From assembly GCA_002709695.1 (NCBI GenBank), contig PAQF01000061.1, forward strand, positions 1-41,793: a stretch of 41,793 bases of DNA, read 5' to 3'. Source of the DNA: Candidatus Poribacteria bacterium. GTDB taxonomy: Bacteria > Poribacteria > WGA-4E > UBA9662. The translations under genes and the position numbers were made by a program. This document shows, in pieces, positions 1-9,656 of this stretch (positions within the stretch are counted from its first letter, which is position 1; each line of letters starts with the position of its first letter). The notes below the pieces were generated by a model that did not search any database, was not told where the DNA came from, and saw only the letters and a list, made by a program, of their open reading frames with translations.

Positions 1-344
1 GGATCGAACTTGGTGATAGTATTCTTTACAATTCGGAGGATGCGGCAAAATCGACATGGGCAGTGGTAGCCTTGCCTGAGACACGAATAGTTAGACGTAT
101 CCAAGTCTATTCGAAAAATTTAGTTCAAGCTACTGTAATTCTATCTGATGGTAAAACAGAGAGTTCTAGAACACTCCGTTTTAAGACAACAAGTAGCGGG
201 TCGCTCAAGATGGCTGAAACAAGTACTGGATTGACAAAAGCGAGGATTATAAAGATTCGTGCACCTATAGCGAGATCAAAGAGAGGTAGTATTAGACAAG
301 ATATAAATTATCAGGTCAACGAAGTCTATATATCAGGTTATTGA
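1..344 (+). CDS. C-terminal end of a probable secreted protein (partial, 5' cut by window)
   Basis: An open frame runs in from the window edge (first complete codon at 3) to a TGA... type stop ending at 344. The first in-frame ATG-like start is inside the coding stretch, so the true start lies outside the window. The visible ~113 residues alternate hydrophobic and polar residues in a beta-rich pattern (VRRIQVYSKN, QATVILSDG, RIIKIRAP, NEVYISGY). This resembles the beta-sandwich of F5/8 type C (discoidin-like) carbohydrate-binding modules, which often end in a short strand of the type EVEVY. No catalytic motif is visible. The fold assignment is an inference from pattern only; that the frame is coding is well supported. 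Confidence 0.55.
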   Translation, partial: IELGDSILYNSEDAAKSTWAVVALPETRIVRRIQVYSKNLVQATVILSDGKTESSRTLRFKTTSSGSLKMAETSTGLTKARIIKIRAPIARSKRGSIRQDINYQVNEVYISGY

Positions 345-951
345 AATTTTAGTAATAAGCCCAAGAACCTGATACTATTTCACTCCCAATATTGTACACA
401 CCGGCGGCAGGTATAATGCATCGGATAATTTTGTTCCCGAGTCTTCTTTATAGATATATTTTTCAGTATTTGGAAGTTGAGGTGGATAAGAGTGCTGAGA
501 GTTCAAAACGGAACTCAAAACCCAACACATGGAGGTAAATGATATTTTCATGGATTGAATATAATTCCCTATTGTATATGCCCAAAGATTAAGAAAGAAT
601 TCGTCTGTGGAGTTTGGGGCTGAATGCGCCATCACAAAAAAAGCTTAACTGTCTCATTCAGTCAAAAACGATTTTTCACTCATTGGTAGAAAGCCTTGTT
701 AAATTTAGTGTTTGATCATAAAGATTTATGGAACGTCAACCCCCTCGGAATAATTCCTGTCTACATTAATTGCAGGGATGGAAACAAGTTGTCACCCCCA
801 AATGGATTTGATAATGATATGTTTACGAGAATTCTCTCACACCTCATCTCCAAGGAGCCAAGAGGAAATATTGTCTCTGTGGGTTAGCCACTGTGTGGTC
901 AGTTCTAGGCTTGATGGTGGAGAACCTCTCTGACGAAGAAAGTAAAAGAGC
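345..951. other. Intergenic stretch without a convincing gene
   Basis: About 600 bases lie between the end of the partial gene and the stop of the minus-strand GH-like gene. Open frames of 86 codons (minus, 375-635) and 63 codons (plus, 696-887) exist, but neither shows a recognisable domain or a good ribosome binding site. The minus-strand frame changes near its end into another frame with a plausible-looking ending (GVYNIGSEI), so this could be decayed coding DNA of unknown origin. No RNA gene or repeat was seen. Confidence 0.4.
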
Positions 952-2541
952 TTAAAGATCAACAACACCACTCATTCTTGGCCCACCTGCCCCTAAAAAC
1001 CCACGACTGGCTCCTGATGCTGTGGGGCTGACCCAAAAGGAGTAAAGCTTCCCTGAACATAAGCTGAATTTGAATTGGACAGGCCTGCTAGTTAATGGCG
1101 ATAGGTCTTTAGCGCCATGCCAATTGATACGAGTTTTAACCCGGTTAGTCTGTACTGGTTGACAATTCTCCGCAGAGAAAGGTTCGATAACCTGTCCCTT
1201 TAGGTCTAGTATCTCTACCTTTAACATGCCCATCGGATTGTCGATATTGACATGCAAGAACTTTCCACTGAAAACCACAGGGCGGGTGGTTAGGAAGCCA
1301 CCCTTGGAGTTGGCCTCCATAGAGGCAAATCCGTCACGCCTCAAGGTCGACAAGCCAGTATTTCCTCCCGCGTACATGGCGTTGTTTTGTTCGAAAGAAC
1401 CAGTCTCTCCGGGTTTAAGATTCGACCCTTGACCAGAAAAGGTGCCGTAGTAAAACCAAAGTTCGTCGTCCACTACCAGACACAATCCACCAGCAGCATG
1501 AATATAGCCGTAGTTCCAATCTTTCCATCGCCGACTGCAAGCGATGAAGGCAGAGCGCTCCGGTCGGTGCCAATGAAAACCATCTCGACTGAATCCCAAC
1601 TGGAGGTCGATGATTTTTGGTCGTCCAATCTTCGCACACACTGGGTTCTGTGGGCCGTAGAATATGCCCAATCCTCCCAGCAAAATACTTTCATAAGCAA
1701 CTGCATTCAAGTCGTACAATTGTGGCCTATCTCCTACTAGTGGGTCAGGCAGGTCCAAACGATCGGTTCGAGCCCATTTGACCTTTTGTTGATCTTCCCA
1801 TCTTGCCGCCTGTCCGAATTCCGCTGATTCGCGATAGGCCCGGGCTCGATAGGACCAACTTTCGCGGATACTAAAGACAAACTGTTGCCGAAATGGGTTA
1901 TAGAAAAAACTGGAATTGTCACCGCAACGAGAAGTCTGACCATGTTCGTTCCAGTGAATGCCATTGGGGGAGGTATAGACAAACCCTGATTGCCCTTGGG
2001 ACCATCGGAAATAAAGGAACATCTTGAAGCGGACCTCCGGCTTAGCTTGGTGATCCAACCAGACGAGGCAACCATCTCGCTGATAACTGGCTTTTGGTGC
2101 TACCACCGCGTTGGTTCCAGGAATAACATCAAGTTTGGGTCTTTCCCAGTTTAGACCATCGGTGCTGGTAGCCAAGGCAGTACCATCAAACCAACCTGCA
2201 TGGTACCACATTTTAAACCTGTTATCTTCCGGATCGTACCAAACTCCATCGTTGAAAGGTGCCGCCACCGGACAATAGCCTTGATTACACTCTAACTCTG
2301 TTTCTGGCACCAATACTGGCGAGGCTTCGTGTGGTTTTGCTGAATGGTAAACCCGACATAGCGTTGAATGTTCGATTAAAAAATCGTCCACAAATAGTTG
2401 TCGTCCCATATCGATTGGGATGACAGAAGGAGGATTATTCAGATAGGGAACTGGTAGCAAAGCTTCGTCCGATTCTATATGCTGTGGTGGCCAAACGCCT
2501 GGGGGGACAATCCCGTTATAAGGAGATTCTTTTTCAGTCAT
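952..2541 (-). CDS. GH32/GH43-like five-bladed beta-propeller protein
   Basis: This protein of about 529 residues probably acts on, or binds, carbohydrate. Near the N-terminus is GRQLFVDDFLIE, followed by repeated blade-like segments: WYDPEDNRFKMWYHAG, ATSTDGLNWERP, VYTSPNGIHWNEHG, GFSRDGFHWHRPE. The short 'S.DG.xW' turns are typical of sialidase/GH32/GH43-type propellers. A C-terminal beta-sandwich follows (KVEILDLKGQVIEPF to YSFWVSP). The longer frame begins at 2613, but the ATG at 2541 (MTEKESPY) is preceded by AAAGAGG about five bases away, so 2541 is preferred. No signal peptide is evident from this start. A truncated relative with the same LFVDD opening lies at 33982-34731. Family membership is a pattern call and the substrate is unknown. 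Confidence 0.75.
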   Translation of the reverse strand: MTEKESPYNGIVPPGVWPPQHIESDEALLPVPYLNNPPSVIPIDMGRQLFVDDFLIEHSTLCRVYHSAKPHEASPVLVPETELECNQGYCPVAAPFNDGVWYDPEDNRFKMWYHAGWFDGTALATSTDGLNWERPKLDVIPGTNAVVAPKASYQRDGCLVWLDHQAKPEVRFKMFLYFRWSQGQSGFVYTSPNGIHWNEHGQTSRCGDNSSFFYNPFRQQFVFSIRESWSYRARAYRESAEFGQAARWEDQQKVKWARTDRLDLPDPLVGDRPQLYDLNAVAYESILLGGLGIFYGPQNPVCAKIGRPKIIDLQLGFSRDGFHWHRPERSAFIACSRRWKDWNYGYIHAAGGLCLVVDDELWFYYGTFSGQGSNLKPGETGSFEQNNAMYAGGNTGLSTLRRDGFASMEANSKGGFLTTRPVVFSGKFLHVNIDNPMGMLKVEILDLKGQVIEPFSAENCQPVQTNRVKTRINWHGAKDLSPLTSRPVQFKFSLCSGKLYSFWVSPTASGASRGFLGAGGPRMSGVVDL

Positions 2542-3683
2542 TTTTGCCTCTTTGTTCTTGACTGTGCTTTGAGTTAAAAAGGGAAAATATCTTCCGTGTA
2601 ACATCCCGACCAAATTGGGGATAGTAAATTACTGTTTAGCTAATTTACGTTTGCTGTCTTGGTTCTAACCAACACAAATCTTACAAGCGATTCATTCGTC
2701 CTTATTATCTGAGTTAGTGATTGTTTGTTAATTCGATTAGGGTTACGAAATCTATGGGCTTTCAGTCGCCCTTTTTAGAGGCTTCTATTTGTTTTACGAA
2801 AGGTTTATTTGGAATTCCTTTGACACTTAGGAAATCATAGATTTGGATAATACTATAACGTAATCCCCGGTTCGATAAATTCACACTATAACTTACATTT
2901 AGATGAATAACATGAATTCGAATTGCAATTACTAGATAATAACATAATTCAAGAAAACAAAGATGATTGGTTTATCTTCAGGGATGATCGTAGCCTTTTT
3001 AGAAATATTATCTGATGAAGCTTTTGATTTTTACAATACCCAACCAGATCAGGTTCTATTTCTCTCCAAATGAAACAAGTTATTATAGTTCTTTTGGGTT
3101 CCCAATTTTCTGGAATATTCAAAACTTGTACTCTTGTTTTATTGCAGGTCGGTTTTATTAATTGGCTTAAGGACGATATCATTACTGGGAAAAACACCTA
3201 GTTTTATTAGAGTAACGATCAAAACCATTTTAGCAGTCCACTTCCATGATCTCAACTAGGAGAACATATAGATTTAGAAGGTCTCCACCTCACAGAATGT
3301 CCCGTCGCTCTTGAGATGAACTTTCTAATAATAATTTAGTTGACACAACTGACTACTGCAAATGTTATACGCCAGATTTGCTGTGATAAAATCCTGCTAA
3401 TATTCCATCGATTTACCTCAAAGCAGCAATCATGATAAAATGCAAAAGCTGGTTCCTTGATAGTCGAATTCAGGCTTAAGATGTAAAGAAAAAACTTTAG
3501 GACTAACTTGCTTTTTCATTGATAGCAGATGGTCAAACCATAGATGGAGGAAATAGCGGATACTAGCTGTGAGCTGATTGTGTAATTGCTTGACTTCTTT
3601 TATTTGCTTTGCTATCTTTCGGGATTGAAAATAGATATGTATCAGAGCTTAATATGAAACTTTTAGAACAAATGTGAATTCTA
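2542..3683. other. Long AT-rich intergenic region, no supported gene
   Basis: About 1.1 kb separates two divergently transcribed genes, so promoters for both should lie here. Many stops occur in all frames. A 44-codon frame with an ATG at 3070 (MKQVIIVLLGSQFSG...) and a short tail at 3519-3566 reading LIADGQTIDGG are the only protein-like stretches. The latter faintly resembles the C-terminal ADGG motif of short-chain dehydrogenases, but it is too short to annotate. No tRNA-like or strong hairpin element was found. Confidence 0.4.
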
Positions 3684-6089
3684 ATGGAAATCATCTTGCA
3701 GAAGATAAATAGAACTGTGTGCTTGTATGTTGTGCTTATGTTCGTGCTTTCCACAAGATTTTCTCTTGTGGAAGGCAATTCAACTAGTTTTGATCAGGTA
3801 GTGCTTCCATTCCTAAAAATGTATTGCTTACGTTGCCATGACAAGCAAATACACAAGGCGGAGTTCCGTGTTGACACGTTGTCTCATAGTTTCGAGAACA
3901 ACTTGGTTACTCAAAAGTGGGCTGAGCTGATAAACCGGATGAACGCTGGTGAGATGCCGCCTGAGAAAGAATTGCAGCCGACAGCAGATGAAATTGGGAG
4001 GGTAGTTGATTGGATTTCCAGTAGGATTAGGGAAAGTGAGGCGGTACGGATGGCTAAACGTGGCCCTGTCGTTCATTATCGTCTAAGCCGGGCTGAATAT
4101 GCTAGTACTGTTTATGATCTGTTGGGTGTACATTATGACGCCCAACTGCCAGGTGCACTCAACGAAGATCCTCGTTGGCATGGGTTTGAGCGCATCGGCA
4201 AAATGTTGTCTTTATCTCCATCACATGTTAATCGCTACTTTAAAGCGGCCGAGACCGTTTTGATGCGGACCTTTCCTGAAAAACCTATTGTACAGACCAA
4301 GGGGCAACATGATGCCAATAAAGGACGTGAGAAATGGTTGTCTGAGCAAGGTGTTTCCGGTCGATTTCGTTGGGTTTACTGGCCTGGTAGAGTTAGCCAT
4401 CATATCCATATAGGCAATCAAGGTGGGCAGTCGCGGGTTCGCATTCAACTCAGTGGTTTGCGTTCCTTAGATGGTAGGGTGCCGCACTTGACTGTCTGGG
4501 ATTTTGTTCTTAAACGGTCTATTTTCGATAGGGATATCGCTGTGCCAGAAGAAAAGCCAATTATCGTTGAGTTCATAACTTCATCGAGCAGTTTCCAAAT
4601 TATGAATGATGTAACGAGTGTGTCATTGCCAAGTAGGCATACATTTAATAATACCAGTGGGGATTTTATTAATACGAAAGAACATAGGTTTAAGAACCCT
4701 ACGGGATACATGCTTGTTGACGATGATGGTAATCCTATTTATCCTTTGTTGCTTATTGATTGGATTGAATGGGAAGTTCTTGTTGCAAGTGAGTCAGAAT
4801 TGAAGAATCGTGATAATCTTGTTCCTTCCAAAGAAGGTGATTTAGACGAAGCTCACGAGTGTCTTAAACGTTTTGCGGGCCGTGCTTGGCGCCGGCCCGC
4901 GACGGATGCAGAGATAGATAAATATGTGGAAATTGTTGAGCGTGAACTCGTTGCCGGCGAAGGCTTCAGGTCCGCCCACTTTGCTGCCATGGTGGGGGTA
5001 CTTACTTCGAAGAACTTCTATTATCTTGTCGAAGGTTCAGCTACAACACCTCGAAACTATATTAACGATTGGGAACTTGCCTCACGGTTGTCGTACTTTC
5101 TCTGGGGGTCAATGCCTGACAAGGAGCTTTTCACTATCGCGAAGGTTGGCAGGTTGAGTGACCCTAGTGTGTTACGGGCGCAGTTGACACGAATGTTGCT
5201 GGATCCGAAGATCAATCGGTTTACTGAATCGTTTCCTCTACAATGGCTACAGCTTTATAAAGTTGGTATGTTTCCTCCTGACTCTGAACTCTATCCTGAG
5301 TACGATAGATGGCTCGAGAGGAGCATGGTACTTGAAACGACCAGTTTTTTTCACGAAGTATTTTCGAAGAATCTGTCGTTACGCGAGTTTCTGATCTCCG
5401 ACTGGACGATGGTGAACCCTCGGTTGGCTAGACACTACAAGATGCGTCCGTTATCAGAATCCGGTTTTCAGCGTGCGGTATTGCGTCCAGAGGACCATCG
5501 TGGTGGATTGTTGACGCAAGCCTCGATTTTAATGCTTACTTCCGATGGGACACGCCATCGCCCTGTACATCGTGGAGTGTGGGTTTCGGAAGCAATTTTT
5601 GGCAAAACGCCGACACCGCCACCACCCAATGTTGAGCCACTAGAACCAACCCCGGTTGACCAACCGAAAGCCACGATACGTATGCAGTTGGAAGCTCATG
5701 CGACCCATGCTATTTGTGCCTCATGCCATAAGAAAATAGATCCGCTTGGTTTTGCCTTTGACAACTACGACGCGATTGGTCGCTGGCGGACAGAGGAAGT
5801 TGTAACTGTTAATCAAGGAACTAACCTTCCTGTGAACGCCAGCGGCACGATGGCTGATGGCCGTACCTATGATGGGCCAGATGAATTCAAGCAACTCCTC
5901 GTACAAGATCTCGACCATTTTGCTCAGGCCTTTGTCGAACAACTTGCTACTTTTGCCCTGCGTCGAGTGATGACAATTGATGATGCTAAACAGATCAAGG
6001 AAATTACTAAAGCGAGCAAACGAGATCACTACAAGCTAAAAACCATTATTGAAAACTTTGTCATGTCTAGCCTATTTCAGAAACTTTGA
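3684..6089 (+). CDS. Planctomycete-type cytochrome c protein with DUF1587/1592/1588/1585 domains
   Basis: This 801-residue exported protein starts with a hydrophobic leader (VCLYVVLMFVLSTRFSLVEG). A heme-binding CLRCH motif follows at residues 48-52 in a PSCyt1-like context (LPFLKMYCLRCHDKQ ... MPPEKELQPT). Then come DUF1587 (HYRLSRAEYASTVYDLLGV), a central beta-sandwich, DUF1595 (AGRAWRRPATDAEIDKYV), DUF1592 (WELASRLSYFLWGSMPD), DUF1588 (GGLLTQASILMLTSDGTRHR), a second CASCH motif at 678-682 (CHKKIDPLGFAFDNYDAIGR), and DUF1585 at the end. This domain order and length are those of the family. It likely acts outside the cytoplasm in electron transfer or polymer oxidation; the exact reaction is not known. 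It is followed 28 bases later by a DUF1552 gene, its usual partner. The ribosome binding site is weak. Confidence 0.92.
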   Translation: MEIILQKINRTVCLYVVLMFVLSTRFSLVEGNSTSFDQVVLPFLKMYCLRCHDKQIHKAEFRVDTLSHSFENNLVTQKWAELINRMNAGEMPPEKELQPTADEIGRVVDWISSRIRESEAVRMAKRGPVVHYRLSRAEYASTVYDLLGVHYDAQLPGALNEDPRWHGFERIGKMLSLSPSHVNRYFKAAETVLMRTFPEKPIVQTKGQHDANKGREKWLSEQGVSGRFRWVYWPGRVSHHIHIGNQGGQSRVRIQLSGLRSLDGRVPHLTVWDFVLKRSIFDRDIAVPEEKPIIVEFITSSSSFQIMNDVTSVSLPSRHTFNNTSGDFINTKEHRFKNPTGYMLVDDDGNPIYPLLLIDWIEWEVLVASESELKNRDNLVPSKEGDLDEAHECLKRFAGRAWRRPATDAEIDKYVEIVERELVAGEGFRSAHFAAMVGVLTSKNFYYLVEGSATTPRNYINDWELASRLSYFLWGSMPDKELFTIAKVGRLSDPSVLRAQLTRMLLDPKINRFTESFPLQWLQLYKVGMFPPDSELYPEYDRWLERSMVLETTSFFHEVFSKNLSLREFLISDWTMVNPRLARHYKMRPLSESGFQRAVLRPEDHRGGLLTQASILMLTSDGTRHRPVHRGVWVSEAIFGKTPTPPPPNVEPLEPTPVDQPKATIRMQLEAHATHAICASCHKKIDPLGFAFDNYDAIGRWRTEEVVTVNQGTNLPVNASGTMADGRTYDGPDEFKQLLVQDLDHFAQAFVEQLATFALRRVMTIDDAKQIKEITKASKRDHYKLKTIIENFVMSSLFQKL

Positions 6090-6117
6090 CCTCAAAGTAA
6101 TAAGGAGATTATCTGTC

Positions 6118-7488
6118 ATGAAGTTTATCCGTCAAAATTGGCTTATTAGTCGTCGTCAGGTTCTACGTGGCTTTGGAGTCTCGCTTGCCTTACCCTTACT
6201 TGATTGTATGCGGCCGTTGCGAGCAGTTGCGGCAAGGCAAGGATTCAAACCAAGACGTAGCGCTTTTATTTATTTGCCTAATGGTGTAAACACATTAGAT
6301 TATCAGATTGCCGAAGAAGGAATGGATTATACGTTCACGGAATCGCTTCGCCCGTTAGAGAAACATCGCATGAATATTACACCAATTAGCGGACTTCATC
6401 ATCCTAACGGTCTTGGTCATGATCATAATTGTCGTAAGATTTGGCTTACTGGTGGGAAGTTAGGACAGGCAGATAGAAACAGCATTTCAGTAGATCAGTT
6501 AATAGCCCAGATGACCGCACCACGTACGCGTTTTGCTTCCATGGAATTGAGTAACAAAGGAGGGGCACTCTCGTGGAACCCTGATGGAATTCAGCTACCT
6601 GCACAGTCCAATCCGGGAGTTGTATTCCGAGAGTTTTTCGAGGAACCTAAAGATGGAATTGCAAAGCAGCGGCGTAGTCTCCATCGTCAAGGCAGTATCC
6701 TCGATACTATTCTGCATGAAGCCAAGGTATTAAGTAATCAGCTTGGTAAAAACGACCGTGGTCGGTTAGATCAGTATCTTACCTCTGTCCGTGAGGTTGA
6801 GATACGTACTGAACGTGCCGACAAATGGCTTGATATACCAAGACCAAAGCTTACTGACGAAGACAAGTCACGTGTGAACCAGGATGTTCCTCAGCAGATG
6901 GTCGGAGAGTATTTTCGCACCATGTATGATCTGATTGTATTGGCATTCCAAACGGATATAACACGTGTTGCTACTTTCAGTACAGGCGAGGAAGGCCAAG
7001 GATTACCGATTCCTGAAATAGGTCTTAAGCAAGATCGGCATTCATTATCGCACCACAATGGTAATGTCGAGTTAATGAAGAATTTAACCTTGAGCGACAC
7101 ATTCAACATCAAACAATTCAGCTACTTTCTCGATCGACTTAGCGAGGTTCAGGATGCTGATGGTACAACACTATTAGAGACAACGATGGCACTCTATGGT
7201 AGTGGTATGGCGTTTGGCCATAGCCACGGCAACGCCAATTTGCCGATTGTCTTAGCTGGCGGTGCTAAACTAGGTTTGAAGCATGGTCGACACATTGATT
7301 TTAACAAAACATCAGCATTTTCTGGTTACGATCTGGCTAATCCTAGTAATCACTATAACATCTGTCATAATCCTGTGAATCAACAGGCTCACCTGAGCAA
7401 TCTACTTCTTACTGTTGCACAGAGAATGGGGGTTGAGACGGACAAATTCGCTGACAGTAATGGGGTTATTTCCGAACTACTAATTTAA
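6118..7488 (+). CDS. DUF1552 family protein, Tat-exported partner of the cytochrome protein
   Basis: This 456-residue protein has a twin-arginine type leader, SRRQVLRGFGVSLALPLLDC, at residues 11-30. The DUF1552 body includes SAFIYLPNGVN, GLHHPNGLGHDHN, SVDQLIAQ, YLTSVREVEIRTERA, MYDLIVLAFQTDITRVATFS and GSGMAFGHSHGNANLPIVLAGG. The fold is related to alkaline-phosphatase-like DUF1501/1552 proteins with several conserved His and Asp residues. A longer frame opens at 6049 and overlaps the previous gene. The ATG at 6118 is chosen because AAGGAG sits about ten bases upstream and the Tat motif then falls at the N-terminus. The family regularly pairs with DUF1592-type proteins, as here, which suggests joint periplasmic function. 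The biochemical role is not established. Confidence 0.92.
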   Translation: MKFIRQNWLISRRQVLRGFGVSLALPLLDCMRPLRAVAARQGFKPRRSAFIYLPNGVNTLDYQIAEEGMDYTFTESLRPLEKHRMNITPISGLHHPNGLGHDHNCRKIWLTGGKLGQADRNSISVDQLIAQMTAPRTRFASMELSNKGGALSWNPDGIQLPAQSNPGVVFREFFEEPKDGIAKQRRSLHRQGSILDTILHEAKVLSNQLGKNDRGRLDQYLTSVREVEIRTERADKWLDIPRPKLTDEDKSRVNQDVPQQMVGEYFRTMYDLIVLAFQTDITRVATFSTGEEGQGLPIPEIGLKQDRHSLSHHNGNVELMKNLTLSDTFNIKQFSYFLDRLSEVQDADGTTLLETTMALYGSGMAFGHSHGNANLPIVLAGGAKLGLKHGRHIDFNKTSAFSGYDLANPSNHYNICHNPVNQQAHLSNLLLTVAQRMGVETDKFADSNGVISELLI

Positions 7489-7574
7489 AAGAGCGGAAGT
7501 GGTAGAGAGACGTGGCCTGTAAAGGGTCACCTCAGGACTAGTTCCCACAGGAGAGACAAAGGGGTAGTGCTCTT

Positions 7575-8939
7575 ATGAAGTTGCCTTTGAAGTTTAAGTT
7601 GCTCAGGATATTAGGGGTTATTAGTAGAATTCTAAATTGCAGGTTGTTCCTTGTCCTAACTTCAGAGCGAGGTGTTGTACATCCTTTCCAAATTTTCACT
7701 GGGATTAGTTTCTACTGTCATGTACTTAATTTTGTGCTTTTGTGTATATTAGTAGAAACTTCGTTTTCTGCTGAGAATCAGAAGGACTATATTCCTAAGC
7801 TTAACGAGTTTCCACCACCGGATACAGGCGTCTACATTGCAGGAGAACTTGTGATGGTGGACCCGATCAACCGGCGAGGTGGCCTTCGTCTAGACGGCGA
7901 TTTTAACGATGACCGGTATGACAAGGCTTCCGCTCACCGATTTGCGATGCTCCCCTATGGAATTATCTGGTATCATGGAGCTCCAGCGGAACTTCGGGAT
8001 ATCCCCATCGGTACGCATTTGCATGGCCGTTTTTATCTGCCTCCAGAAGGTAATATGACGATTCCTCCTCCAGAGGGGCCTCCGCAGTACGTTCCTAAAC
8101 ATAATCATGCTATTTTGTTGGAAGACGATTTCAGCTTCTACCAGCGGCGTGGCCAAGCGTGGAATATTCTGTCAATTGAGTTGCGTTATGGCTCATCGAA
8201 GGAGGGATTTCCTGGATTAAACGAGAACGGGGATTGGCGAAAGGCTCCAGTGGAGGGCAAACTAAAAGTAATCCCTGTCGGTCACATGGTTAAAGACGAA
8301 TTGAAGAATGAGCGGACATTTGAAGTCGACCGTTTTACACGCATTTGGAAGGGAAATGGCGTCATCGAATGGGAAGATATCGCTCCAGAGAATGCTTGGA
8401 CTATGAAAGACAACGTCAGGTCGGTTTTCTTGGCAACTCAGGTTGTGCAGGTAGGTCTCACATGGGCTCCAGAGTGGAAGAATCGTCAATTTCACGTTGC
8501 TGACCTTTGGTTTGATGAGGAGAGCCGCAAGCTAGCCACTAAACACCAGACTCGAGTTCATCTCCGTTATCAACTTCATCGAGGTCTAGCGGCGGTGGTT
8601 GAGCAAGTCAACCATCAAGGGCTGGGAAAGGGTATCGTCATCATTACACTGTTTGGTGGTATGGATGATGGTCTCTACGATGATTTTCAGATTAGTTCGG
8701 CTGTTACGCTTTGTGCCGCTGAAGAAACGCTTCGTACTTACTGGAGAAATCATGACAATAAAGAAGGTTTGATCATCGATATTAAACATGTTGAGAGTTC
8801 TCCTCTTGGCAGTAGTGGTATTCAGCTTCATATTCAGGTTGACGAATTGTTGGAAGGCTTTCGTCGTGGAAGGTTTGTTCGCGTAGATAGGACTCATTGG
8901 CCTCGCGTGAAATTGCCTCCGGAAGAACGAGTTCGGTAG
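7575..8939 (+). CDS. Exported protein of unknown function in the DUF1592-DUF1552 operon
   Basis: This 454-residue protein has a hydrophobic segment at about residues 48-67 (FYCHVLNFVLLCILVETSFSA), probably a signal sequence preceded by an unusually long N-terminal region; the real start may lie further in at a non-ATG codon. The mature part begins GVYIAGELVMVDPINRRGG, then RFAMLPYGIIWYHGAPAEL and IPIGTHLHGRFYLP. This barrel-like pattern could be an OB-type domain, and a second strand-rich half follows (VVQVGLTWAPEW, VHLRYQLHRG). I do not recognise a named family. Its position 86 bases after the DUF1552 gene, same strand, suggests it belongs to the same functional set. Confidence 0.75.
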   Translation: MKLPLKFKLLRILGVISRILNCRLFLVLTSERGVVHPFQIFTGISFYCHVLNFVLLCILVETSFSAENQKDYIPKLNEFPPPDTGVYIAGELVMVDPINRRGGLRLDGDFNDDRYDKASAHRFAMLPYGIIWYHGAPAELRDIPIGTHLHGRFYLPPEGNMTIPPPEGPPQYVPKHNHAILLEDDFSFYQRRGQAWNILSIELRYGSSKEGFPGLNENGDWRKAPVEGKLKVIPVGHMVKDELKNERTFEVDRFTRIWKGNGVIEWEDIAPENAWTMKDNVRSVFLATQVVQVGLTWAPEWKNRQFHVADLWFDEESRKLATKHQTRVHLRYQLHRGLAAVVEQVNHQGLGKGIVIITLFGGMDDGLYDDFQISSAVTLCAAEETLRTYWRNHDNKEGLIIDIKHVESSPLGSSGIQLHIQVDELLEGFRRGRFVRVDRTHWPRVKLPPEERVR

Positions 8940-9259
8940 TGTTTGTAAGGCAAGAGCCAGAAACTAATCGTGATTTTCCTGAAGGGTATGGAGTCCAGCC
9001 TTAAAGGAAAGCCATTGAAGTAACTGATATATTTTCGAAATAACTGAGACAGATCTGTTTCGTTACCTGCAAAGGAAACACTCTCTGCGAAGGCTTAACC
9101 TGAAAGTGGAACTGGATGTGTTCTCTAGGGGTACAATTGAAGTGACATTGGATCAGTATTTATCCTCTCTCTGTTTTAGAAAGGGTAAAATTAGAGAAGG
9201 AACAGCAGGTCAACGAAATCAAATAAATAAAGAAACGAAGTTCCTATGGGAGAAAATTA
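8940..9259. other. Intergenic, no supported gene
   Basis: This 320-base stretch follows the exported protein gene. A frame open from 9106 to 9417 starts here, but only its distal part (from about 9312) resembles protein, and that part belongs to the MotA-like pseudogene. No hairpin followed by a T-run was seen after the 8939 stop. Confidence 0.4.
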
Positions 9260-9656
9260 ATGAGGTTTATTGTTTGGATCATTTTTGTTGCAGCTCCAGT
9301 TATAGTATAGGGGGAATGTTCTTTTTTAGCGATTATGACATTAAAATTTACATACACCCAGCATCGGTTTTTCTGATTTTCTTTCCAGCTTGGGTAGCTG
9401 TATTCGTAGGATTTTAAGGTTACTTGATCAAATCTGGATAGCCACATTTTGGGACAATGCGCTGAAGTTTGGAAGGCATCTAGAAAATATGTGATGGCTT
9501 TCAGTTTCCTGTTAATTTTTCTACACACCATTGCAATGCTTCGTAACATGGAAGATGCGAGTTCAATCGGCCTTTTGGTGGCAGTGATTCTATTGTCTAT
9601 ATTTTAATGCTCTTTTCTGTGGATTTGTAGGCTACCCCAATAAAAAGTTTACTTGA
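9260..9656 (+). pseudogene. Broken MotA/TolQ/ExbB-like inner-membrane protein gene
   Basis: Reading across three frames recovers a protein matching the intact gene at 40595-41050 over nearly its full length. From the ATG at 9260, preceded by GGGAG, MRFIVWIIFVAAPVIV aligns with MNLIIWITLVVTPIVT. After a TAG at 9308 the next frame gives GMFFFSDYD...HPASVFLIFFPAWVAVFVGF, aligning with GMFVSGGIG...PPSAFITILPTIGVMIVGF. TAA at 9415 replaces the Lys of VGFKGY. Another frame from 9461 gives AEVWKASRKYVMAFSFL, aligning with VEFWKASKRYAIAFSFL. A last shift restores NALFCGFVGY, aligning with YGFIWGYVV. At least two frameshifts and three stops make it non-functional. The alignment is seen directly; the MotA-like family name is less certain. 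Confidence 0.8.

Noticed and set aside
375-635. 86-codon minus-strand frame with an ATG.
   Set aside because: No ribosome binding site or domain; a frame change near the end gives a better-looking tail, so at most a remnant of unknown origin.
2865-2885. CCCCGGTTCGATAAATTC, resembling a tRNA T-arm.
   Set aside because: The arm does not pair symmetrically and no acceptor, D or anticodon stem can be placed around it.
3519-3566. Short frame LIADGQTIDGG resembling the C-terminal end of short-chain dehydrogenases.
   Set aside because: Only about eleven residues match and nothing upstream in any frame supports a dehydrogenase; too short to call.
7489-7574. tRNA-like stretch between DUF1552 and the next gene: AAGAGC ... 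GCTCTT ends and a CTGTAAA loop-like string as in tRNA-Tyr.
   Set aside because: The ends pair over six bases, but there is no T-arm with GTTCRA, the anticodon stem does not pair, and the length between elements does not fit. Probably chance.
9244-9549. 101-codon minus-strand frame.
   Set aside because: It is the antisense of the MotA-like pseudogene, whose plus-strand reading matches an intact protein.
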